A DNA stretch of 64,000 nt from Dysgonomonas sp. UBA7710 (GTDB lineage Bacteria > Bacteroidota > Bacteroidia > Bacteroidales > Dysgonomonadaceae): the NCBI RefSeq assembly GCF_002482385.1, contig NZ_DLFW01000046.1, positions 62,001-126,000 of the forward strand, given 5' to 3'. Made by a program: the position numbers and the translations under genes. The notes under the pieces were generated by a model. The model was not told the DNA's origin. It searched no databases and saw nothing but the letters and a program-made list of their open reading frames with translations. Below are positions 26,018-36,500 of this stretch, one piece after another; the first letter of the stretch is position 1, and each line of letters begins with the position of its first letter.

Positions 26018-27130
26018 ATGAACATGAAAAACTTTATAAAAATATTTCCACACATCATTATATGGACGATTGCATTGCTGGTTCCGATATATTTGATTTC
26101 GCGTGAAGGAACATTCGATTATAAACCTTATTATAATTATGTTATCCGCATGGGGATATTTGCCATATTGTTTTATGCAAACTATTCTTATTTGATAGAA
26201 AAGTACTTGTTCAGCAGGAAGTTTGCTCTTTACGTTATTACAAATATAGCACTTATAGTCGTTCTGGTAATTCTTCAGACTTTTATATCAGAATCCATGC
26301 GACCTGATCCGCAGGTAATAGAGAGTATGGAACAAGGCATGCAGAAGAGACCTCTCCATATGGGCCGATTCCCGGAAGGCAAACATGGTGGACCACCAAT
26401 TCTGATGCGTTTCGTATTCGATTATGTATCCATTATTTTTGTGATAGGGCTCGCTGTAGCAATAAAAACAACTATTCGCTGGTATCGGGATTCTATTAAT
26501 TTTGAGAAGTCGAAAAGTGTTCAGTTAGAGGCCGATTTGCGTAACTTGAGAAGCCAGCTTAATCCTCACTTTCTTTTTAATACACTGAATAATATATATT
26601 CACTGATTGCTATCGATCAGAACAGGGCGCAGGATGCCGTCCATAGGCTCAGTAATCTTTTACGCTATGTGATGTACGATAATGATGAGAAATTTGTTCC
26701 TTTGGATAAGGAATTGACGTTTACTCAGAATTATATTGATTTAATGAAGCTCCGTCTTAGTGCTAACGTGAAACTGAATGTGCTGATAGACGGCAAAAGC
26801 AGCCATGATATGATTGCGTCATTAATGTTTATCACCCTGATAGAGAATGCTTTTAAACATGGGATAAATAATGGTGAAGAAAGTTTTATCGATGTTAGTA
26901 TTTTGGTAGATCCGGGAAAAGGAGTGCTTTGTACAGTGGAGAACAGCCTTGTGGAAAGAGAAGAAAAAATGAATATGGAAGAGCATAATTCCGGTATTGG
27001 TTTGACTAACCTGTCCAAAAGGCTCGATCTTTTATATCCTAACAGGCATGAATTTATCGCAGAGAGACGGACAAATAGTTTCTTTACTTTATTAAGGATC
27101 GATTTTGGGAAAGAAAAGAATATATTATGA
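26018..27130 (+). CDS. LytS/YpdA-family sensor histidine kinase
   Basis: This is an inner-membrane sensor kinase of 370 residues. Four hydrophobic helices (about 10-30, 42-60, 68-92 and 130-152) are followed by the His_kinase domain. Its phospho-acceptor H184 sits in the family motif LRSQLNPHFLFNTLNNIYSL, and a degenerate HATPase has ENAFKHGI and SGIGLTNLSKRLDLL. A Pro/Gly/Met-rich extracytoplasmic loop (about 95-128) with several His and Met residues could bind a metal or peptide; this is conjecture. The stop overlaps the response-regulator start by 4 bp (ATGA). It probably controls the upstream efflux operon. A second Met two codons in is an alternative start. Confidence 0.93.
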   Translation: MNMKNFIKIFPHIIIWTIALLVPIYLISREGTFDYKPYYNYVIRMGIFAILFYANYSYLIEKYLFSRKFALYVITNIALIVVLVILQTFISESMRPDPQVIESMEQGMQKRPLHMGRFPEGKHGGPPILMRFVFDYVSIIFVIGLAVAIKTTIRWYRDSINFEKSKSVQLEADLRNLRSQLNPHFLFNTLNNIYSLIAIDQNRAQDAVHRLSNLLRYVMYDNDEKFVPLDKELTFTQNYIDLMKLRLSANVKLNVLIDGKSSHDMIASLMFITLIENAFKHGINNGEESFIDVSILVDPGKGVLCTVENSLVEREEKMNMEEHNSGIGLTNLSKRLDLLYPNRHEFIAERRTNSFFTLLRIDFGKEKNIL

Positions 27131-27846
27131 AACTGAAATGTGCAATAATAGACGATGAGCCTTTAGCAATAGATTTGTTGAAGACATATGTTGCCAAAAC
27201 TCCCTTTTTGGAATTGACCGGGACTTTCAATAATGCTTTGTCTGCTATGGATACGATAAGCAACGGAAAAATAGACGTATTGTTTCTGGATATAAATATG
27301 CCTCAGATAACGGGTCTGGAATTTTCCAAGACCCTCCCTCCTACTACAAAGATTATATTTACAACTGCGTATGACCAGTATGCTATTGATGGTTTCCGGC
27401 TAAATGCACTGGACTATCTACTGAAACCAATTAATTATACAGAGTTTCTGCAAGCAGCAAATAAAGCATTGGAATGGTTTAAGTTGACAGCCGCTTCATC
27501 AAATGATAATGCAGCATCCTCTGCTACAAGTATATTCGTGAAATCGGGTTACAGAATGGAGAAAATAGAGTTTGACGATATTCTCTATATAGAAAACCAG
27601 AAGGATTATGTAAAGTTCCATCTGGAAAATCAGAAGGAGCCGGTTAGTTCGTTGATGAGTATGCAGTCGCTGGAAGAAAGGCTACCTGCGAAACAGTTTA
27701 TGCGGGTGCATCGCTCTTTTATAGTTAATCTGGATAAGATAAAAACAATAGAAAGAAACTGTATTGTGTTCGGAAAAGAATATATTCCTGTGTCAGAATC
27801 ATATAAGGCAAAATTCATGGATTTCCTCAACAAGCATTTCTTCTGA
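27127..27846 (+). CDS. LytTR-family response regulator
   Basis: This cytosolic transcription regulator of 239 residues pairs with the preceding kinase. The receiver domain has acidic pocket D9/D10, phospho-acceptor D55 in VLFLDINMP, T79/T80 in IIFTTAYD and K100 in LLKPIN. A linker follows, then a LytTR DNA-binding domain (about 135-237) with FVKSGYRMEKIEFDDILYIE and FMRVHRSFIVNLDKI. LytTR proteins bind direct repeats spaced by about two helical turns. The duplicated repeat at 25825-25947 is a candidate site, though its 101-bp spacing is larger than usual. All motifs are complete. Confidence 0.95.
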   Translation: MKLKCAIIDDEPLAIDLLKTYVAKTPFLELTGTFNNALSAMDTISNGKIDVLFLDINMPQITGLEFSKTLPPTTKIIFTTAYDQYAIDGFRLNALDYLLKPINYTEFLQAANKALEWFKLTAASSNDNAASSATSIFVKSGYRMEKIEFDDILYIENQKDYVKFHLENQKEPVSSLMSMQSLEERLPAKQFMRVHRSFIVNLDKIKTIERNCIVFGKEYIPVSESYKAKFMDFLNKHFF

Positions 27847-27882
27847 TGATACAGATTTATTGTAAAAAAGGCCATTATTTAT

Positions 27883-27912
27883 TTTGGAATTAGAAAAAAG
27901 TACATATCTTTG
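27883..27912 (+). promoter_or_regulatory. Promoter of tRNA-Ser
   Basis: TTTG at 27883-27886, an 18-bp spacer and TATCTTTG at 27905-27912 form a textbook Bacteroidota promoter. The tRNA starts 41 bp downstream. Confidence 0.8.
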
Positions 27913-27952
27913 CATCGCTTTTGAGGAAAAGCACAGTGTTAGGATAAACACT

Positions 27953-28040
<88 letters not shown>

Positions 28041-28062
28041 AGATAAGATGAAAAATGAAGTA

Positions 28063-28099
28063 AAATCCTGAAATTCAATGAGTTTCAGGATTTTTTATT
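28063..28099 (+). terminator. Intrinsic terminator of tRNA-Ser
   Basis: A perfect 11-bp stem AAATCCTGAAA / TTTCAGGATTT (28063-28073, 28083-28093) with a 9-nt loop is followed by TTTTATTTT. It lies 22 bp after the tRNA. Confidence 0.85.
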
Positions 28100-28128
28100 T
28101 TCTGTAAAGTGACAAAAAATGGCAAATT

Positions 28129-28162
28129 CGGGGACAGTGGTAAAACCGAAAAATTGTCCCCG
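28129..28162. terminator. GC-rich hairpin between tRNA-Ser and the PUL-1 operon end
   Basis: CGGGGACA (28129-28136) pairs perfectly with TGTCCCCG (28155-28162) across an 18-nt loop. It lies 61 bp beyond the GH3 stop on the minus strand. A T-rich stretch follows only after about ten bases on that strand, so it may end PUL-1 mRNA or protect its 3' end. It stands out in this AT-rich gap. Confidence 0.5.
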
Positions 28163-28223
28163 ATTTAGATTATTTCAGTTCTGCGAGTTGGCTTGTTCAA
28201 TTGTTAAAGCTTTTGAGTGACAT

Positions 28224-30548
28224 TTATTTATTAGGAGTATTCCATTTATACGTTTTGTTGCATGTGATATTAACTGTCTGATTACCAATTTGCATACGGA
28301 AATCGCCCTGTTCCAGAATCCATTTTCCATCGGCACCGACAAAAGCCAAATCACTGCCTTTGATAAGCATCGTGACTGTCTTGGTCTCCCCGGGTTGCAA
28401 TTCAACCTTCTTGAATGCTCGCAATCGGCGACTTTCCGGAGTAAGTGATGCCACTAAATCGCGGCTGAACAACATAACAACCTCTTTTCCGGCACGTGCT
28501 CCGCTATTGGTAACATCTATAGAGAAGTGGAGTTCATTTTCTGCAGTAAAAGAAGTCACATTTGTCTGGAAATTGCTGTATTCAAACGTCGTATAGCTAA
28601 GGCCATATCCAAAAGGCCATTGTACAGAGATAACTGCATCGTAGTCGTATGCGCCTTCCATCTTGTCCATCTCTTCACTTACTCTGTAGTCATAGGTGGT
28701 AAGTTCTGCTTGGTTGCGCGGATATGTGTATGGCATCTTGGCACTAGGATTGACATCACCCGCCAGAATATTAGCTAGTGCGTCGCCACCATAGTTTCCT
28801 GGTAACAGAATATTTATGATACCGCTTGCCAGCGGTTCTAGGTCATTGATGATACGAGGTCTACCCTCATTGAGTATCAGTATAATGGGCTTTCTTGTAG
28901 TGGCCAGTGCTTTTACAAGATTACTTTGGTTAGCTGAGATAACGAGATCTGAAAGGTTCCCTGGTGTTTCACAATACGAGTTTTCACCGATACAGGCAAT
29001 GATGATATCTACATTGCGCGCGGCAGCGACTGCTTTTTCAATCTCCGGTTCATTCTCTTCCGTGTAACCGCCTTCAGGCTTATAGGTTACTCCTTGCTCC
29101 AGACGGACATTGTCTACGCCAAATTTGTTGGAAAGCGCCTCATAAATGGTGTTATACTTGCCGGCAAACCTGTCGGCTAAATGTCCTTGCCACGAATAGC
29201 TCCATCCTCCGTTCAAACAGCGCATTGAATTGGCATTAGGACCGGTTACGAGAAACTTTTTACCTTTTACAAGTGGTAGTATGTTATCCTTGTTTTTAAG
29301 CAAAATTTGCGATTCTTCAGCCGAGCGAAGTGCTAGTTCGGCATGTTCGCTACTGCCGAAAAGCGGATAATCTTCAGATAAAGTATTGGGGCATTCAAAC
29401 AGGTTTAAACGAAACTTGAGCCTGAGAATACGACGAACGGCGTCATCAATGCGGCTCATCTGCACTTTGTCCTCTTGTACCAATTCTTTCAGCAAAGTAC
29501 AGAAACTAAGGTCGTAAGGTTCCATTGCCATGTCTATACCTGCATTAATGGCTATTTGGATAGCCTCTTTCTTATCTGCCGCAATATGTTCGCGTGTATA
29601 CAGATTGTTGATATCAGCCCAGTCGGTTATCAACATACCGTCCCAATTAAGGTCTTCTTTTAGCCACTTTGTTAGCAGTTCATAGTCGGCATGTACTGGT
29701 ACTCCGTTAATAGAGCCGCTGTTGACCATGATAGTCAAAGCTCCGGCTTCAACACATTCCTTGAAAGGAGCAAAACACTTTTCTCGCAGGTCTGAAACAG
29801 ATATGTAAGCCGGCGTGCGGTCTTTTCCGGTGCGCGACATGCTGTATCCCATATAGTGCTTTACAGATGTGGCGACACGGTCGGCCGGAATATGATTGGG
29901 GTCGTCGCCCTGATAACCACGAACAGCAGAACTGCCCATTATCGAATTGACCAGACAATCTTCGCCAAAGTTTTCCCAAACTCGTGACCACCGCGGGTCA
30001 CGCGCCATATCTACTGTGGGAGAATAAGTCCACGGACAATTGGCTGCACGGGTTTCATAAGCAGTGACACGTGCTGCCTCGTACGCCAGTTCAGGATTGA
30101 ATGAAGCAGCTATATTAATGTTCTGTGGAAAAAGAGTTCCATCTAATGTATAGGTAGTACCATGAGTCTGATCCAGCCCATAAATACATGGAATACCGAT
30201 CTCTTTCATCGATATAGCTTGTATTTTACCGATAATTTCCTGCCATTTCTCCCTGTTTTGTGCAACAGGTCCCGGAGCATTGAGAAATGAACCCACCTTG
30301 AACTCCGCAATAGCCTTGTTGAGTTTGCTATCGTCGAGTTTGAACTCACCATCCTCGAAATCCCCCAATACATCAATGGCAAGTTCTGTCATTTGACCTA
30401 TTTTTTCGTCTAATGTCATGTTTGAGAGGACTTCATCTACTTGTTGCTCTATCTGGGAATCCTTAGGAATGGCAGGAGGAGCTACCTGCGTAGAGCAGGC
30501 AGCCATTGCCATTATAGTTGAGATTAATAGTATCTTTTTTAGTATCAT
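28224..30548 (-). CDS. Glycoside hydrolase family 3 beta-glucosidase, lipoprotein
   Basis: This exo-acting enzyme releases glucose from the non-reducing end of beta-gluco-oligosaccharides, probably in the periplasm after SusCD import. The 774-residue product has a lipoprotein signal (lipobox MAAC, Cys18), the GH3 TIM barrel with nucleophile Asp in GMLITDWADINN, the C-terminal alpha/beta sandwich (VDIIIACIGENSYCETPG) and a fibronectin III-like tail. I start at 30548 because the next upstream Met lies within the end of the preceding gene and the lipobox follows directly. It is the last gene of the PUL-1 operon, 29 bp after the glycan-binding lipoprotein. GH3 specificities vary; the GH16 neighbour supports a beta-1,3 or mixed-linkage glucan. 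Confidence 0.93.
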   Translation of the reverse strand: MILKKILLISTIMAMAACSTQVAPPAIPKDSQIEQQVDEVLSNMTLDEKIGQMTELAIDVLGDFEDGEFKLDDSKLNKAIAEFKVGSFLNAPGPVAQNREKWQEIIGKIQAISMKEIGIPCIYGLDQTHGTTYTLDGTLFPQNINIAASFNPELAYEAARVTAYETRAANCPWTYSPTVDMARDPRWSRVWENFGEDCLVNSIMGSSAVRGYQGDDPNHIPADRVATSVKHYMGYSMSRTGKDRTPAYISVSDLREKCFAPFKECVEAGALTIMVNSGSINGVPVHADYELLTKWLKEDLNWDGMLITDWADINNLYTREHIAADKKEAIQIAINAGIDMAMEPYDLSFCTLLKELVQEDKVQMSRIDDAVRRILRLKFRLNLFECPNTLSEDYPLFGSSEHAELALRSAEESQILLKNKDNILPLVKGKKFLVTGPNANSMRCLNGGWSYSWQGHLADRFAGKYNTIYEALSNKFGVDNVRLEQGVTYKPEGGYTEENEPEIEKAVAAARNVDIIIACIGENSYCETPGNLSDLVISANQSNLVKALATTRKPIILILNEGRPRIINDLEPLASGIINILLPGNYGGDALANILAGDVNPSAKMPYTYPRNQAELTTYDYRVSEEMDKMEGAYDYDAVISVQWPFGYGLSYTTFEYSNFQTNVTSFTAENELHFSIDVTNSGARAGKEVVMLFSRDLVASLTPESRRLRAFKKVELQPGETKTVTMLIKGSDLAFVGADGKWILEQGDFRMQIGNQTVNITCNKTYKWNTPNK

Positions 30549-30577
30549 ATCAGAAAATATCATTCTTTTAGCAATTA

Positions 30578-31834
30578 TTATTGTACAGTTATCATATCCA
30601 CATAGTAGCCATGGCCTATACAAAGGAATCCGTCTTCTGCCTGAATTTTATCCAGTACTGCCTGTGTGAGTAATACCGTCTTCACGCCGCCTTCCGAGAA
30701 TTCGATAACAGAAGTGCCCGGTAAATCATCCCACCATCCACTGGTTGTACGCAACTGATGATATACATCTTCGGAGGCTACTGAATAGTGGATACTCAAG
30801 GTAGCTCCAGCCTTTATGGTGGCAAATACATCTTTGCCGATCAGGTTGAACATTTTATTAGGGTCACCATCAGGACGGTCCCATGATACATAGTGATGCC
30901 CTTGCCAAAGCACAGTTTCAGAAGATACAGTGACTGTTTGTTCTATAGTAATGCCCTTGGTACTATAGAATTGGACATTTTCTCCGTTTTTTGTTTTTCC
31001 TGTCAGTTTATATTCTCCATCTGCAAGAGACGGGCAGATAATTGTAATTTCTATAGCAGTCTGTTGTGTGAACTCAGAGATAGCTTGTCCGCCAAACGTC
31101 AATGAAGCGATCTGGTCGAGGTTGATACCAGTCATTACCCATTCTCTGTTGGCGTTGGTACGGTCGGCTCCAGATGTAATAAGTGCAGCATTGGAAACTT
31201 TAACAATGTTTCCGCCAAACTCACTATCACCTGTATCTACAAGAACCACGCGATGTTCGCCTTCTGCCAGATCGTTTGGCACGTTATATTCTATATAACT
31301 TCCGCTCTCGGACTCAATATAGCTAATGTCAGTGATGGTTTTTCCGCCAATAACAATGCTTTTCACCTTGTTGAAGTTATCACCATAGAGGCGAGCCGTT
31401 GTGCCCGGAGCAATGATACGTTCAAATCCGACTTCCGTTGCCCACGGATCATCAGACAGAGGATTAACTTGTATGATACCCTCGCGATAGGTTGACTTAC
31501 CGACCTCGGTTGAGGCTACTACCTTAAATTGATATGTACCGGCTTTAAGGTTGATATCGAGCATTGTTCCGGTCTGCACTTCATGACCATCAATTTGCCA
31601 TGATATGTTGGTATGATCTGCCGGAGTAACTGTCAATTTCATTGTAAGATTCGCATCGCGGCTAATATTGGCGATAACGGGCAAATTACCGCTTTCATGG
31701 TCGGGGAAGATGGGATCGAGTATTCGCGGTTCATCATCGGCAGTAGCTGTCGAAAACGGATCTTCGTTACTGCAAGCTGTGAAGGTAAAGCCCATAGCCA
31801 GCAAGGTAAGCAGTATATAATATATCTTTTTCAT
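30578..31834 (-). CDS. Surface glycan-binding lipoprotein with IPT/TIG-type repeats (SusE-position SGBP)
   Basis: This 418-residue lipoprotein (Cys21 in FTACSNED) occupies the SusE/SGBP-B position directly after SusD. Short immunoglobulin-like domains are visible: a PKD-like one (about 50-125), an IPT/TIG-like one (about 135-215, FERIIAPGTTARLYGDNFNKVKSIVIGG) and a second (about 220-305, TSGADRTNANREWVMTGINLDQIASLTFGG). They form a spacer ending in a C-terminal carbohydrate-binding domain (about 310-418) rich in Trp and Tyr (WQGHHYVSW, TSGWWDDLPG). Such proteins sit on the cell surface and capture the polysaccharide for the SusCD pair. Tight spacing (23 bp after susD, 29 bp before GH3) shows that it is part of the operon. 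Confidence 0.85.
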   Translation of the reverse strand: MKKIYYILLTLLAMGFTFTACSNEDPFSTATADDEPRILDPIFPDHESGNLPVIANISRDANLTMKLTVTPADHTNISWQIDGHEVQTGTMLDINLKAGTYQFKVVASTEVGKSTYREGIIQVNPLSDDPWATEVGFERIIAPGTTARLYGDNFNKVKSIVIGGKTITDISYIESESGSYIEYNVPNDLAEGEHRVVLVDTGDSEFGGNIVKVSNAALITSGADRTNANREWVMTGINLDQIASLTFGGQAISEFTQQTAIEITIICPSLADGEYKLTGKTKNGENVQFYSTKGITIEQTVTVSSETVLWQGHHYVSWDRPDGDPNKMFNLIGKDVFATIKAGATLSIHYSVASEDVYHQLRTTSGWWDDLPGTSVIEFSEGGVKTVLLTQAVLDKIQAEDGFLCIGHGYYVDMITVQ

Positions 31835-31857
31835 ATTTGACTTTTATTTTTTTATAA

Positions 31858-33531
31858 TTACTTCGTAATATCCCACCATACTTGTGTGTTCCAACTATCG
31901 GCACCACCCATGCGGTTCAAAGCCTCATCATAACTTGCTTTGTTGTAAGACGATTCAAGTACAGGGTAGCAAAGACGTGCGGGAATTTCAGAACCGCCAG
32001 TAAGGAATTGGCCGAAGCCATAATCTGCCGGTGATTTCAGTTTTGGATAGCCTGAGCGGCGAATATTAGCCCAAGATTCGGCAGGATTAGTGAAGTGAAG
32101 AATCCATGCTTGTGTGTTAATGGCTTCCTTTTTCTGCTCATTGGTATAGCCTATACCAATGTTCGGGAAAAACGTTTCGAAATCATCATTAGAAACGACC
32201 TCACAATCATAATTATCGGAAAGGAAGTTCATTGCTGCACGTACACCCTGTTTGTAAAGATCGTTAACTGAAGCATTTCCAACATTCCATCCTTTCAAAC
32301 TGGCCTCTGCCAATAAGAATTTCACTTCTGCCGAAGTCATCACTACACCCGGATTATCACCTTTGAGGAAGTTATTGGCGAGTTTTGGTTCAGTTTCACG
32401 AGCTACACTGGCAGAAATCGAAGGATTATTCTCGGCCAGTTCTTTCAATATATCGCTATCGTAGCCCGACGGCCATGGTTCCCATGAGTAAGCTCCCGGA
32501 TCACGTGGCTGGAATTTGATGTTTTTGGCAATCATCTCATCGGTCAAATCAATACGATTATCAGGACTAGTGGCACCCATCAGACCGTCGTAATAGCAAC
32601 GAGCAATTTTAAAAGTACGAGGGTCGCCGGTATTATAGAGTTGATTGAAGAATGTAGAGCATAGGTAGCTTGGATTATTGGCAGGGTCGTTACCGAAAAG
32701 TAGCTGTGACAAAGCATTACCACGATAATCGGTATATGCTTCCTGTCCAAAGCTGAATGATATATTCATATATTTGATAAGCGCATCGTCTGCTGCACTT
32801 TCAAAAACGCCTCCATCAGCCTGCAGCGCGTTCTCAAATTCTTCCTGACCTTTTTGTGGAGCGGCATCGGAGATTCGCATGGCAAAGCGCAAGCGAAGCG
32901 AATTGGCCAGTTTTTTCCATTTTGCCACATTACCATTGAAAATCACATCACCCGTGATCTTATCCTTACTTGCGTCAAGATTTGCAGCGGCAGCACTCAA
33001 TTCAAGGAAGAATTCGTTGTATATTTCCTCCTGTTTATCATAATGAGGAGTGTATTTTCCTTCAAGCAAACCCTTACCAGCCTCACTGTAAGGAACGTCT
33101 CCATAGATGTCGGTAATGATTGAGATGAGATAAACTTTGTATATGCGTAGAGCAGAATTGATATTTACTTTGTTGGGATCATCGGTAGTGCGATATTCGG
33201 CATCGGTGATGTTTTTGATGGCATTAGCATAGAAGAATGTCCATATGCGGCTCATCTCTGAGTTATCTTGTGTATGACGACCTCCATAGTTTGTGGTATT
33301 CCAGCATCCCATAAGGTGCTGATTAAATGCATAGAGGTAATTGCGGTAAATTTCTACCATATCGAGGCTGCCATAAGTCTGTAACTGCGCAGTAGTGAGC
33401 TGTGCATTAGGGTCAATAGAAGCTGCCTTTGATGGGTCGGTATTCATGTTTTCCATATACTCATCACTACATGCAGTAAAGAGTATGGTACACGCCATCA
33501 GTATTATTGTAATATATTTATTGTATTTCAT
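31858..33531 (-). CDS. SusD/RagB-family nutrient-binding lipoprotein (PUL-1)
   Basis: This surface lipoprotein of 557 residues forms the lid of the SusC channel and binds glycan chains. It has a lipobox (Cys21 in LFTACSDEY), the characteristic NMNTDPSKA opening, and a helical TPR-like scaffold with NSLRLRFAMRI in the middle. The C-terminal segment contains NAWILHFTNPAESWANIRRSGYP-type residues and PARLCYPVLE, typical of the SusD-like_2 group. It follows susC by 40 bp and precedes the SGBP gene by 23 bp. Ligand specificity cannot be read from sequence; the locus enzymes suggest beta-glucan. Confidence 0.94.
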   Translation of the reverse strand: MKYNKYITIILMACTILFTACSDEYMENMNTDPSKAASIDPNAQLTTAQLQTYGSLDMVEIYRNYLYAFNQHLMGCWNTTNYGGRHTQDNSEMSRIWTFFYANAIKNITDAEYRTTDDPNKVNINSALRIYKVYLISIITDIYGDVPYSEAGKGLLEGKYTPHYDKQEEIYNEFFLELSAAAANLDASKDKITGDVIFNGNVAKWKKLANSLRLRFAMRISDAAPQKGQEEFENALQADGGVFESAADDALIKYMNISFSFGQEAYTDYRGNALSQLLFGNDPANNPSYLCSTFFNQLYNTGDPRTFKIARCYYDGLMGATSPDNRIDLTDEMIAKNIKFQPRDPGAYSWEPWPSGYDSDILKELAENNPSISASVARETEPKLANNFLKGDNPGVVMTSAEVKFLLAEASLKGWNVGNASVNDLYKQGVRAAMNFLSDNYDCEVVSNDDFETFFPNIGIGYTNEQKKEAINTQAWILHFTNPAESWANIRRSGYPKLKSPADYGFGQFLTGGSEIPARLCYPVLESSYNKASYDEALNRMGGADSWNTQVWWDITK

Positions 33532-33571
33532 TGTATATATTCTTTATAAATGAATTGAATTTGATACCCTT

Positions 33572-36500
33572 TTAGAATTTTACATTGACGTTGAAGCCAT
33601 AGCTCTTGCGCGATGGCAACGAACCATACTCAAGCCCCATTCCTGTAGTATTATTATAATTGGAATCCGGGTCAATATTAGGGATATTCTTCCATACGAT
33701 GAATGGGTTGCGTGCAACAAATGAAAGAGTGAGACCTTTCACAACATTCTTCAACCATGGTTTTGGCACATTGTAACTCATTGTAATTTCACGGCATTTC
33801 ACATACGAGTTGTCATAGATAAACATCGATGGAGCATTTCTGCTGACGCTCATCCAGTACTCTTCAGGATTGATGTACATATCGTTTGCACGATAAGTAC
33901 CATCACCATTGTCAATCACGCCGGGAGCTATAAAACCACCTGTCGGGTTCCATGCAGAAGAACCTTTGGCGATACCGGCGGCCTGGCGCTGTTCTTCTGA
34001 CTTGTACCATCCCTCACGTCCTTCAAGCGTTTCTTTACTCTTACCCGACTCGTAGGTAGCCCGGGCTGACATAGAGTAGAGGTCGGCACCCACTTTTACA
34101 TCGAAGACGGCTGAGAGTGATAGATTCTTATAAGTGAAGGTAGTGACGAGACCACCCGTCCAATCCCACGAAGCATTACCCAGAACATGATTACTTTTGT
34201 CATACTGAGGTAAACCTGTCTGTGGATCGATGAGAATGTCGCCATTTTCGTTACGCTTGAAGTCAGGGCCAATAATAGATCCAAAGTTTTCACCCACTTT
34301 GGCCGCTACCTGCACATCTAGCCATGCGGCTTTTTCTAATTCAAACATATCCATATCGTCAACAAGTTTTTTCACTTTGTTGCTATTCTTTGAAAAATTC
34401 AGGTTCAAATCCCAAGAGAAGTCTTTAACTTGAACAGGACGTGTATTGAGCCCAATCTCTATGCCTCTATTCTCTATTTCGCCTGCATTGATCAGGCGGC
34501 TGGTGTAACCTGTTGTCCATGAACTGGCCATACCCAGAATCTGGTTTCTACTGTTTTGTGTATAGTAGGTGAAGTCAAGGCCAACACGATTTTTCAGGAA
34601 TTTCATTTCCAAACCTATTTCAAAGGAATTGGTCTTTGTCGGTTTCAGTTTCTGATTAGGAATCGTGTTATTGTTGATATAGCCAATGGTGTAACCGGGG
34701 TAAGTGAATTTTGATTTTGTATACACCAGACCTAACTGATAAGGGTCAGTATCACTACCTACCTGTGCCCAGGACATACGAAGTTTTCCATAAGGCATAA
34801 TATTGTCCAACTTGGCCAGTTCGGAGAATACGAAGCTGCCTGAGAATGACGGATAAACATACACGTTATTTCCTATAGGCAGGGTTGATGATTGGTCACC
34901 ACGCAGGGTAGCATCAAGGTAGAGCATGTGTTTCCATCCCATATTGACTGCTCCATAAACAGAGTTGATTTGCTTGCGGTAGCTATTCGGCTCAACACTT
35001 ATTTCATTGAAGCTCATCAGAGTCACCACATCGCGGATCTGCATATCTTGTGCTGTAGTTATAGTAGTCAGGTTATTTACTTTATAAATGTTGCCGCCAA
35101 GTGTAGCATTGAGGTCAAAATCGCCCCACCTGTTGTTGTAAAGAGCGAGCACTTCAAAATTGTACATGCGGTTTCGGAAGTTACTAATTTGAAGACGTCC
35201 GGCTTCAAACCCTGGCGTGGTAGGGGCTTTGTAGTCCTCGAAAGCAAACCAGTTAAGTTCGGCTCCTACCGTTCCCTGCAATTTCAGACGTTTGCTGATA
35301 TTCCAGAGGGCTTTGCCATTGAAACGGAACTGGTCTTTTTTAGAACTATTGGAATTCTTATATACATCCCAATATGGATTTACGTTGTAAGGGTCCATAC
35401 CGTTCCAATTAGAATATTCTCCATTTTCGTCCTGATAGGTTTTCAGCCATTTCTGGTCATAAGAGGTAGCCAGAGTCATCAGGTTTTTACCGATATTTGA
35501 CTTACTGTCGCCTAATGCAGGGCGGTTCTTCACATCTTCACGCGTATAGTTGGCGCTGAAGTCGAGATCTACTTTGGATAGAGTAGTGTTGGTACGCAGG
35601 TTGAAGATGTCGCGGCTCATGTGAGTCTTTGGTACGATATCTTTGTTACGCATATCGGTATAGGTAAAGCGCACACCCGTATTGCCACTATTTGTATTGA
35701 CAATGGCGGTATTAGTGGCTGTGAGTCCTGTACGGAAAAAATCCGAGGTGTTGTCAGGTATGATGAGGTAGGGGCGCTCTACTCCGTCAAAATATTTTAG
35801 CATGTTACTTCCGTCTGCTTTAGGACCCCAGCTTTTGTTAGTGTTGGATACAGCATCGATGCTATAGGTTCCGTTACTGCCCATGCCATATGTTTGCTGT
35901 ATATCATTCCATTTGGCTAACTGTGTATCGAAAGTCAATGTCCCGTTATATTCTACATTGTATTTGTCTTTTTCGTTAGCCTTCTTGGTGGTGATAAGGA
36001 TGACACCGTGACTGGCGCGGCTACCGTACAGCGCAGAGGCGGCTGGGCCTTTTAATACAGACATATTCTCAATATCATCGGCATTAATGCTTGAGATACC
36101 ATCTCCAAGGTCAAAACCTCCGGATGTTCCGGCACTGCCATAATTGGTGTTGTCGAGGGGTACACCATCAATAACATACAAAGGCTGATTGTTACCTGTC
36201 ATTTCAGTGCTACCGCGCAGGATGACTCGGGTGGAACCGGATGGTCCGCCTGCAGTCTGGCTGACTACCAACCCTGCCACACGGCCAGCCATAGAATTGA
36301 TAACATTGGTTTCTTTTGCCTTTGTTAAGGCATCACCTTTTATTTCATCCACGCCATAGCCCAACGCCTTACGCTCCCTCTTAATACCCAGTGCCGTAAC
36401 TACTACATCATCAAGCATTTTGCTGTCTTCTTCTAAAATAATATTTAGCGGCTCACGACCGGTTTTCACCTCCTGAGTCTTATAGCCTATGTAGCTGATG

